Origin: Oxyruncus cristatus
Taxonomy: Eukaryota > Chordata > Aves > Passeriformes > Cotingidae
Direction: 5' to 3'
NCBI GenBank assembly: GCA_013399855.1
Contig: VXAY01002115.1
Location: 1,585,630 to 1,649,629 of the forward strand
DNA length: 64,000 bases
A program made the position numbers and the translations under genes. Shown here piece by piece: positions 1 through 11,000 of the stretch; within the stretch, counting starts at the first letter, position 1, and each line of letters starts with the position of its first letter. A model generated the notes under the pieces. The model did no database searches. It was not told the origin of the DNA and worked only from the letters and a program-made list of their open reading frames with translations.

Positions 1-150
1 CCCGGCTCGTCGGGGCAGGGAGGGGAGAAGGGGCCGGAGACCCCGACGAATTTTGACCTCTGGCGCCCAGTTGTAATGCCCCAACTGAGAACGGGTCTAG
101 CCACTCTTGCCATGCCGGAGGAGAAGAAGAAGAAGAAGAGAGAACGCTGA
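1..150. other. CpG-rich window edge: CpG-island tail or retroviral leader-like fragment
   Basis: The first 150 bases are GC-rich with about ten CpG dinucleotides, unlike nearly all the sequence that follows. A 9-bp perfect inverted repeat (tcgtcgggg 7-15, ccccgacga 41-49) encloses a purine-rich loop. At 61-69, tggcgccca matches the first nine bases of the lysine-tRNA primer-binding site used by many retroviruses, and gaccccgacg (39-48) resembles part of the tryptophan-tRNA site of avian retroviruses. No clear LTR end (CA) precedes either match. The simplest alternative is the downstream flank of a CpG island at the CDYL2 promoter, just upstream of the window. Confidence 0.4.
116..142 (+). repeat. 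Short (GAA)n purine microsatellite
   Basis: The run ggaggagaagaagaagaagaagagag is a short GAG/GAA simple repeat. It falls inside a tiny open frame that starts at ATG 112 and ends at TGA 148. Confidence 0.7.
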
Positions 151-3100
151 AATTAAAAATAAGGCATACTGGACCTGGTTGTATGAAATACCCGGTTCCA
201 GTAAGTGGAACCAGGGTGGAAGTCTACCATCTAAAGACACCAAAGGTGACTGGATGTCCTACACTTCTTGGTCTGGAGCACCTCCTCGGGCTCCTGGTGT
301 TTCCTGGTGAAATGGCCGTTGGTGTTGTGGTTCTCTGGAGGTCACAGTTTAAGGGCTAGGACTGAAACCATCACCTTCCAGTTGGAGCTGTGTGCCGGTG
401 ATAGGCACTGCTTAACCATCAGGGTGTGCTTGGGTGTGGAGCTGCTGCTGTGGTTGGTTGGACTTATTCTGCCTTTGATGATCTTGATGATCAGCTGTAG
501 GGTCTCAAGAGCAAGATGTGAAGGATCTGACAGGTTTCACATAGGCAGTTTTTACTTCATCATTGTCTTTCCAAGTCTTTAACAGAGGTCATAGTTAAAG
601 GATGACATTGCTCTACCAGGACTGTATTTTGCTGTGTGTGACACAGACCTCCTCTGAAGTGAACAGCACTTCAGCTCTCCTCCATGGTGTTAAATTATTG
701 GAAGTACATCATGATCTGAATAGTACCATTGGCGTTTTCTCCTCCATTTTGCGGTATCTGCCATTTAACTTTGTAATTTTAAGGATATTGCATGTCAGCT
801 GTGTTTCTGTTGTGACTCTGGAATAGCCAGTGGGAGTTCTGTGAAGAACAACTTTGACACCAAAAAGTCAGCGATACAGCTTTGGTCTTAGTAGTTTCTG
901 GGATGCGTGGAGGACCTTTGCCTGGCGTTGTCTGAGTTTTCTTCAGACATTTGGATTAGTTCTAGAAGGAAATAAAGCTGGTATGTCTTAAACTAATGGG
1001 AGCCATGCTGGTGTAACTCTGACTCATCATTAAAAATTTTGACTGTTTCTGGTCTTTGTGTCACAAGACGGTGACGTTTGGCAGTTGGATGTGGGCTACA
1101 CACCAGGTACCGCTGTGTGGCATCCCAGTGAGGTTCCTTGAGGAGTAACCTGGTGTGTAGGTGTTCTGTGAGGGAACACACAGCCCAGTTTGCAGCCAGC
1201 GTTAGGCCCAGTCACTTTGCAGGCATTTGCCTGGATGGATGTGAATTGTTGGTGCTGTGGTTCAAAGCCTCTGAATCGCTTCCTTTCTTTGTTACTCCAT
1301 TTTACTTTTGCTTGTCATTGTACAATATGGAAGACTTGTCACCACCTGAACAGGTAAGTGGAAGAAGTGTGGCTGTTCATTCCTTGTCATGTGAGGTGTT
1401 TGGAATATGACCTTCTCAACTGCTCACGGTGTAGAATCTTCATCTATGTGTTGGACATGTGGGAAAAAGTACATGTGGGGCTTCGGTTGTCAGTCCGTCT
1501 GCACTTTGTGTCTTCACTGTGAAGTTCTCCATGACAGAGAGACGTCTGGAAAGCTGAAGAGTTTGTAGGTCTAATGGATAGCAATTGGTAGTGGCTTTAT
1601 TTAAAAATCGACTCCGCTTTGCCTCCCTGCTTCTTCCCTTCCCAGAAAACCAACTGCATCAAGGGGATTTATCAGAAGGAAGCTCTTAGAGCTGGGATGT
1701 CCCACACCAGTTTGCACATGAGATGAAGAGCTTTGTGCCTTCAGAGCAGTCCAAGTTCTTGCTTGGACACATCATTCTTTTCTGCCCTCCTGAACTAGTA
1801 GAACATTATGTGGATCACAGGATGACCATTAAACAGTTACAGAAGTTTACCTTGAAATAATTTGGGGCTGTGGGTGGAAATAAATGATTTGGTTCTCATC
1901 ATGGCAATTCCAAAGATACACTGCACTCCTGATTCCATTTTGATTCCTTAATAATATCCAAGCCCTTCAAGGATTCTTACTGAACTTCAGCAAATAAGAC
2001 AATAATTAAGTCTGCAATTTGTAGTATTTAATACTGGCTGCCAAATCATTTTTGCTGAAGCCAGTCACGATCTAGGAGCCATGATAAAGCACATGAAGGA
2101 GTACAGTGTGTATATTACCTATACAAACCTCTCATATTTTGGTGGCACTCAAGAAACTTTTATAAATTTTTAAGTTTTGGAAATAGATGTGCATATTTAT
2201 CTTGTCAGTCAATTCATTTTCCACTGTCATGTTATTTTAAAAGACTTTTCAACCTTTTAAACTTAGAGATAAATTCAGTTACTGTCTTCATGTTGAAGCA
2301 AAATAAGATCACAGGCAAAACAACCTCAGTGTTTGGTTAACCAGGTGCCTTTTTCTGTTTAGAAATGGCATCTAATCATGTGCAAAACCTCCTATTACAT
2401 TTGGGTTAGGACTGTGAAACAGGTACTGATTTATTCTAGAAGCAAAAGAACACCCCTTGGGAGTTCTGTGTTTACTGGTAGTTCAGTTCTAGAGCTGTGT
2501 ATTAGAACCAAGACACTTTACAGCAAAAGCCAGTTATTCCATTATATGGTGGAATGTAGGTGTTAGTTTTGACGTTTTGTAAGTACATTTTTTCCCTTGA
2601 ACAGTAAGGAATGTGTGTGTGTTTCAGTGTAATTCTCAGGCTATATGAAATGCTGGTTTGGCTTTGCTTGACTTCCATGTGCTTATGACTTCAAGCTTTT
2701 ATGAGTGGGTGAAAGTATCATGGAATATTCCCTTTTTTTTTTTTTCCTTGCTTTTCCTTATAAGAGGTGACCGGTTAAATATTAAAGACCTATGATGCGT
2801 GTTCCTTAGACATAACAATCTGAAAATAAAGGACTGACAAAAGGGTATTCACAGTGGCCTTCAGCAAGGCAGCTCTGGTTTGCCTTGTGATTCACATTCA
2901 CTGTTGGATGCATTGATAGGAGATCCTCATTCAGTTTGGTGACCAACAGAAAGGGAAATGTATTTACTCTTAAATACCAAGTTTGTTGATTCACATTAAA
3001 GTTGTCAGTAACGTGAAATAACATTTTGTATTTTCCATGTACAATGTAGTTGTCACATTATCTGAACCCTGACAGTTCTCTCACAGCGACTCTGGTATTA

Positions 3101-6100
3101 CAAGTCCATGAGATGGCTTTAGAGGGGGAAAAATTCCATAGGAACAGTGCACCTAACTTTTGTTTTTCCTAGCCCAGAGCATCCTGTTTACTGCAATGAC
3201 CTCCCCCCCCTTTATTGATGAGTACGTGAATCAGTTATCAGTATCACAGAGATGCTCCTCAAGCTGACTTTGATGCTTTTTTTACATAATATTTTGGGGG
3301 CTTGTACACAATGAGCACAATTAGACTTTCAGGGGTGATGATGTTGAAATCTAAAGTCGTATTTTACCATTGTGTCAGATTGTGTTACTCCACCTTGGGT
3401 AAGTGATCTAAAGATTATAGCTAAATATGGGAAGGGGACTGTCACATGCATGTGTTTCTGGATCACAATAATAAACCCAGTAGTGTTTGCTTTAAAGTGA
3501 AAAAGTGGCAATTTAAAAAAATCTCACTGAAATGAGACAACACCCATGGACAGGAGCTTGTCCACCACAGTGACAGGTTTCAGCCCAATCTCAGTCTGTT
3601 TATGCAGCACTGTAAGAACGAGCTGCAGTTTATTTTAGCTCATGTGATCCACCAGAAAGATAATGTATTTCCAGATAATTGCAACATCTCCCGTCTATAC
3701 CTGTACTCAGGTACCAGCAAAGTCAAAACTTGAAGATAATAATGGCACTGTTTGGGCTGCTGAATCCTCATGACATGTGGAGACATGCAAGTGGGAGAGA
3801 ACAGGGTTGAGCTTTTGGATGCCAGGTTTGGTTTGCACATGTAGGGTTTAGAAAACCATCTTTGTTTTACAAAGTGAGCAAATGCAAGTTTTGGAATATT
3901 GTGGCTTTCCATCTTGCACTTCTTTCAATTGAGTCCCTTTTCAGCAGAGACAGAGACTTAAATCTGCTAATTGAAATGAAAAGCAGAAATCTCTTCTTTA
4001 AATTATTTCACGCGTGTATTTTCTAAGACAGAGGTGACTTGCAAGAAGATGGTGTATTGAAGTAACCATTACTGATATTTCTCAAATCAACCTCTTTATT
4101 GACATAACTGTTCCGTGGTGCAGGAACAAGACTGATTTCACTAGCAGAGAACAGTGGCTCCAGGTAGGATCTGGGGAATATGGAACAGTTAAGCACCTAC
4201 TGCTTCTGTACCTTGGCAAGCTTTGGGTGCAGTGCTGATTTCAGTAATACTGGGCTGGGGCTCTCCAGCTCTAAGCATCTGTAACTAACACCTTATTTTT
4301 TTAGTGGAAAAGCTTTACTAACAACTCTTTTGACAACTCAGCTATTTTATCTATACATTACCATTGATCTGTTCTCAAAATCAGTATTTAAAGACAACTG
4401 TCCTAAAAATGAGGTCACCTCTGAGCAGCATTGCCCTGGGTTGGTGGAAGTCTAGAAATTGTGTTGCCTGATGAACATTTTCAGGACTCTGTTCCCAATG
4501 AGGTGTGATTTGCAGTGCAGACCCTGTTCTTCAGTCCTAAACTGGGCAATCACCTGGACGCTGAGCTAGAAATTAAGACTCAAAGCCACTAACAAAGAGC
4601 TAACCTGAGGTCCCTTCTGCTTAGCTCCTGGAGTTCTCTAAATGAAAGATACTGAGTGAGGTTCTAAAGTGTAACTGGATAACTCTGGCAATATTCATTA
4701 TCTCCCTCAGAAATTCCAGAGCCGAGCCGCATATGGAACATTACAGTGCACATAATGACTGTCTTGTTTACCTACAGCGTCACTGTTACCACGGGTCCAA
4801 CTTCCTCATTGCACTGCAAACTGCTGGGCATATTTTGGGGCACTGAAAACCAACTGATTTCTTGTTACAATCTTGATAAAGCGTTTTATCTGGATCAAGT
4901 CTAGTTTACTTCAAGGGACATGGCGTAAGTGTACTCCTGGCTTGGGAGGGTCACTGAAAACACACCCTGAAAGCCTCCACGTTTGCAGTGAAGACACCAC
5001 CAAAGCCACTGAACTGAACGTGCTTCCCCAGGTTCAGTGCTGAGAGCTATTCCAAGGTTAAAATGACATCATTTTTTTTGTAATACTTTCTGAATGACAA
5101 ATACGGTGCTTTACTTTGGGCTGGTCTTTGATTCAAAATTAAAATCCGGCAGCAGACTCATTGTTTAGTAATTGCTTGTGGAAGTTAAAATATTTAGAGA
5201 CATTGCAAATAAAGGCAAAATTTAAATGTGGTCTAATATTGAAAGAAATGGGCTAATTATTTTTTTAAAATCAATGCAGTATTTGTGATGGCCAGCTATG
5301 CTGTAAATAGCATTTCTTTGTCCATTCATTTGACTTTCAGCAGCATTACAGTTTCTTGGCTCTGTACATTTTCATCAGTGCAATCCCTTTTTTGTTATTC
5401 TTTCTTATCTGTATATATTTTTCAGAAACTTTCTGCAGCACATTTTATGGCCCTGACATCCTGACACTGGCAGAAAAAGTTAATTAAATAGTTAAATGTC
5501 CCTTGCATTCAAACTATTAGAACAATATAACTGAAGTGAAACGGTGGTGGTGCAGGGCAACTGGCAGGGGGGTTTGTAAATTCTGGCTTTCTTTACATTC
5601 ATGCAAATACAAATATTCTCATTTTGGCAAAAGGAAGTTCATCATTTTGGCCTGTTGAATAATTATGTCACACTGTTTGTTTATTATCACAACTTGCATT
5701 GGTGATATTGCAAAGCTGAAGGGAAATACACTTCACAAAGAAAATGTTGATTACAATACTATTTTAACATTATCTCCTCATGAGTCCTGATATTAAAATG
5801 TTGTTGCCAATCTATTAGGTCTCTAAAAACTTTCCCAAGAAGTTGATACAGTTTATGTGTGTAGGAAAGAATGATTCCTCTTGTGGCTCACCAAAGAAGA
5901 GGAAATAGGTTGACTCTTACAAAATGGTAAAGGGTGGCACTGTGAGCAACGGGCTACAACAAAACACTAAAACAAAACCAGCATTCAAAACCTGTCAGAA
6001 AGGCACTTCTGTTTGAAAATACCAGTTGCCCCACCTGGGCTTTGCTAGATTTCTCACAGTCTACCCCCAAAATTTGCAGCCCGTTCTTTAAGAGGGGTGA

Positions 6101-7284
6101 AACAGGAACAATGAGGATATTTTCTTCCTTAAGGCTTTTCACTGCATTTATTTATATTTTGTGGGGGTTTGGTAAAATCATCTTACAGTAATCACTTAAA
6201 TGTGCTCATCACAGCACTAAGTCTGAGATCCATTGCAAATTAGTAGCACCTTCCAGTAGAAACAGAATCAGCAGATTCATGTGAACCATGTGTCTTGTTT
6301 GTACAAGAGTTAACATTTTTAAAGGAGGACACATCTCACTGAACTCTTAGTCCATGTACAGGTAAGAACGGCTCTGGCTGGTGTGTTTTTCCAAAATACC
6401 TTATTGTAAGACCCCACAGGAGCAGTTGGTAATGACACCAAGGTGTGGCTCAGAAGAACTGGTCATCTCTTAGACTACCTGGTTCACAGAGAGGGTGTCT
6501 ATGGATAGAGTTTCCAAATATCAGTATTAGGGCCTCTGTTGTACAACAGAATCATCAATTATTTGAAAATAATCACTATTACTCTTGATAATTCATAGAT
6601 TATTATTATAATTGTCAAGACAGTGGTTGACATTGAAGAGTCAGGTGACAGCAGCTGAAATTCAGTGTTTATAAATGAAAGCTAATGATCAAAGGAAAAA
6701 TAATCCTGACTATACATGCATAAAAATGAGCCCTGAAGAGGCTGTTACTATTCTGGAGAAATCCTGGAATCATTGTGGAAAGTTTCTGGGTGTGTCCACA
6801 TTCGTATTTTAATTTGGATCAGGGGCGTGCTTCTGAAGTGAATCTCCCTGGGCTCCCCGGTCACCACACCTCTGGTTGCATCACAGCATTGTCTTGGAGA
6901 ACAGTGACCACAGTCCTTGCCAGTGACACTGAACCAGAAAAGGTGTTCCAGCTCCTGGGGAGTGTCTGGGCCATGGGACCAGACTACTGCTTGTCAGAGC
7001 AAAACCTCAGCCATGCACAAGTTCAGGCGTTAGTAAGAAAGTATTTGAGAATGAAAGAGAGGATGATCATCCTCCTGTCCGTGGGGAATATTGTGCTTCC
7101 ACCTCTGCAGTGCTGTACCCACTGCAAGGAGAACACAGAGCTGAGAGGAAAGCAGAGAAGGGCCATCAGGGTATTCACAGGAGGAGTGGCTGTCAGTGAA
7201 GATACCTGGGGACAACTCTCTGGGTGGGAAAAGTGATTGAGGAAGGTGTGAATGGTATGGAAAAGACAAATGGGGGTGTTCAGT

Positions 7285-7672
7285 TAAGTCAGAAGTGAAT
7301 GCTCTTTCTCATTGCACAAGAGAAGATACGAGGCAAAGGAAATGATTGGGGGACCAACACAAAGGGAGTACTCCACAGTATTTACGTTTTGGAACTCAAT
7401 GCCGTGGGATGATGTGGAAATCAGAACTGTAAATGGTTTCAAAGAATGGTAAAAGAGGAAGATTGATCCCTTTACACCTTTCAGGACATCCTTCAGCACA
7501 AACCAATCTTTAAACTGGTGATCACAGAAGCTGGGAGAGCAGAGCAAGGGCAGCACTTACTCTCCAGATGCTGTTTCCTAAGCATCCAGTACTAATTTCT
7601 GCTAGAATATACAAGACGTTGAGCTAAGTGGACCTTTAGTCTGACCTCATATGGCAGTTCTTAGTTTTGTAC
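7285..7672 (+). mobile_element. Decayed CR1/L3-type LINE 3' end
   Basis: The stretch reads like the end of an old reptile/bird CR1-type element. Its early part has the typical ...gaactcaatgccgtgggatgatg and ...atggtttcaaagaatggtaaa wording of the end of ORF2. It closes with the signature 3' tail taagtggacctttagtctga followed by cctcatatggcagttctta. It is heavily mutated and 5'-truncated, with no intact frame. Recognition is from memory of the family 3' end, not alignment. Confidence 0.6.
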
Positions 7673-7891
7673 TTACCACAGTCATTAAACAAACATAGCT
7701 ATTGACTGAGGTGCTGATACGGTCTGCAGAGATCACAAACGCACTTGCCTTGCAGGCTGTATTCTGGTGTCCTAATTCCTAAGCCTTGTCAATTAATATC
7801 TTTGCAAAGCAAAGGACAAATCAGAATAGTGGCTTCTGTTTCTGATAGAGAAAAACATCAGTTTCTGGTTTAGAGCCCTCACAGTCCAGAT

Positions 7892-8068
7892 TCAGAATCA
7901 TGGAATCATTAAGGTTGGAAAGACTTCTAAGGTCATCAAAGCCAACCATTAACCAGCACCCCCGTGTTCCCTCATAACCCATGTGCCACATCCACACACC
8001 TTCTGAACACTTCCAGGGATGGTGATTCCACCACTGCCCTGGGCAACCTGTTCCAGACTCCTGACAAA
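7892..8068 (-). mobile_element. CR1 LINE fragment, 3' end, reverse orientation
   Basis: On the + strand it begins with the reverse-complemented CR1 tail (agaatcatggaatcattaag) and continues into ggttggaaagacttctaagg and cttccagggatggtgattcc, ending near gggcaacctgttccagactc. This is standard avian CR1 3' sequence. It is about 175 bp, 5'-truncated and moderately diverged. Confidence 0.85.
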
Positions 8069-11000
8069 AATGTGACATGTGGTAGAAGCATAAAAGAGTA
8101 AAAGAAGGGAGGAGGTGATGAAGTAACGTTAAATCAAACATATATAATAAAAACTAAGTTAAACGGTTAAAGATAAACTAGAAAACATTCCAGTAAACGC
8201 ATGGAATGAGGCAAATGATCGAGTCAATGTTACTAGAAAGTTACATTAATGGAATACGAAGTTTCCGATGAACAAAACCAGCTTTCTTCCATGAGAAAAG
8301 CATTCCAGCATCTAAAAGGGTTTATCTACAACTTTCCTGTATTTATGTTTTCAGATGGTCTTCACAGGCTGTACAGGTTTATCAATCTGCCATAATCTGC
8401 CTTATCTGAATAGACATCAGAAAGCCACTGATGAACAAACCCATCAACTTGTTCTTGTATTGTTGTTACTTTTTTTTCCAGAAATGATGCTTGCTAATAT
8501 ACTGAAATATAAACAGTGGAATTTCTAATTGACCGACTCAACCTGTCAAATTCTTTCACACAATGAACTTTTTTGTAGCATCACTTGGCAGCCACTGAAA
8601 CAAAGGAGAGAGTGTTGCTCATGTATCTTATTACTCCCAGTAATAAGAGAGATCTTACAAAATAAAGTGTGATATTACATAGGTTTTTTTAAAGACTAGT
8701 TTGTAAAATATATTTGACTATACTAATGGACTTCCCTTTAAATGTCACGCAGTTGAAATTTGCTGTGATAATATTTTTGAAACCATTAAATCATTTCCCT
8801 TAGCAAAATATGGAATCACATCAATGCACCTGATGAATTTGTCTTCCAGAGTTTTTTTGTGACAGGTTTCAGGTGTTTCAGCCCAGGAAATCTGATGGGA
8901 AAGGTGCTGGAGAAACACAAGTGTTGTTCACACAGAAGGAAAATGCAGAGTAATGCTTACAGGGCTTGTAAATGTGCTCTGAGACAAACTGCAAAGATCT
9001 TGATCCCAAAGTGTTTTGGTGATTAATGTACAGGAGGAACAGCAGAGTGCAGTGCAAAGGGGAATGAGTGAATTTGGGTGACACAGCACGAGAAGACCTT
9101 CTTTGATGAGAAGTGATTGAACTTATCTCTACCTAAGCAGAGGAAGAAGCAAACTTTTAGGTTCATCAGTGGTACAACATAACAGCAAAGCTTCAAATTA
9201 AATAGGAATATGACTCACATATCAAAATCTATGCAGGGAGGAGGATAGAAACCTTGGATCCCAAGTTAAGTACTAGGAATTAGAGGGGAAACTACATTTG
9301 TGTGCTAAAATGCCTTCACATGACTCCAGAAGAAATAACCTGGAAGTTCTTGAAGGAATAAATACTGGCTGATGAGAGGCAATTAAAACTGTGCAATTTG
9401 AGTGCAGTAACTGGAACCAAGAGTCTGTAATAGAACCCTGGTGCACAAACTCGAGCTTTTCACAATCCAAAATTGGGAAAAGTTGAAAAACAGCTTCCAG
9501 TCTTGTGTAATTAAACATTAGCACTGGTGTATAATTTTGGACTGTGCTGAAAAGTCAGAAAATGTACTAGAACAGTCAGAAAAGGAGGTGGTAGAGAATA
9601 TGAAGAACTTGGCAGTGTTCTATTGGAGCGGTCACTATTACAGACTGATGTTATCATGCTGCAGATCAATACATGACAGTATGCAGTGTTTGTATAGTCA
9701 GCAAAACACATCAAAGCATGGAAACAGTGCTAAAAGTAACAGGAAACTGAAAGAAGCAATGAAGAAGAGATGATCTTTTCTTTAGTTGGTTGGGTTTGGG
9801 GTTTTTGTTTCTACAGTAGAAATGCAAAATGACCACTTTTCTGTCTTTATATGTAAAAACAAAGTGTGAGTCAGGCAGTTAAATTGACAGTTCAGGCAGC
9901 AGAATTTAGTAAGACTGAATGTTCCTGTAAGTTCCCTTTATGGTCTAATAGTGTCTTATTTGTAGTGGAAGCCCTAATCCCCTGTGCCCTGATGATGCAC
10001 AGAAGATGCACCAGAAAGCTGTGTTTGATAATGTGTTTTTACATGTACCAGGGAAATAGCACCTCTTTTACCTTACACCCACAGAAACACTCATGTTTCT
10101 TAAGAAAATAAAAAGGGGAAGCCCTTGGCCAGCTTTCATGGCCTTCCCAGTGCTGCATTTTATTTGGTGTCAAGAACTGTGATCATCAATTAACTGTGGG
10201 AATCGTGGGTCTCTTGGAGCAAAATCATTGGGCATCACAGGGGTGAGCAGTGTCTTCAGAGCCTGGGTGGTTTAGATCAGCTGCTTCCTCTGACTTTGCC
10301 ATGGTTCAGGACGTGCTGCAGTGTTTTGTACATAACAGTGATGTGTTGGTGCTTTTAGGGAAGCTGAGGTATAAATACACCCTCAGAATGCACAGCGAGC
10401 AGGCTGCCCGTGTGGCCTGACAGCAGCTAAGGAGTATCAGAGAGCTCTTCTCCCCCCATGCTCTCACTCAGCAAAGACCATTTGGAGGCCATTGGAAGGA
10501 GACTCATCCACTCCTTTTCACCAGCAGCAAATGACTTTCCAGTGCCTTTCCCGTGCACTCGCATCAGATGACGGATTAAAGCAGGAGTGCCAAGGTGGCC
10601 TTGTCATCTCTCCCTGCTGACTAAAGCCTATACAAACAGCATGTTGTATGGCATTTATTGAGTGGATCAAGACAATAACAATTCCAAGCTCCAAGGAAGA
10701 CACCCTTTTTGTTTCACTGTACACATCCCACACTTTGGATTACTGTTGTCATTGTCCTCGTCAACCCTTCGTCACACCGAGACAACGCTCTTTCTTGGAA
10801 GAACAGTGCGACTCAATGCAGGGGCTCTGCTTGTGGTCCATCAGCTCCTCTGAACTGCCTCTTGCTGCCTGCGGAATCATAAGGAATTGCAAGAATTGAT
10901 GGAAGACTGTTCCTTCTCCCAGTTGGATGGCCTGTCCCCAGCTCTGTCATGAGCACCTCAAAGGATGACGGATCTTTTTCCTGCTTTGTTTGATGATCCT

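Noticed and set aside
6775..7236. 153-codon + strand open frame just upstream of an old CR1 tail
   Set aside because: It does not resemble CR1 proteins or any known family, and is best explained by chance in intron 1.
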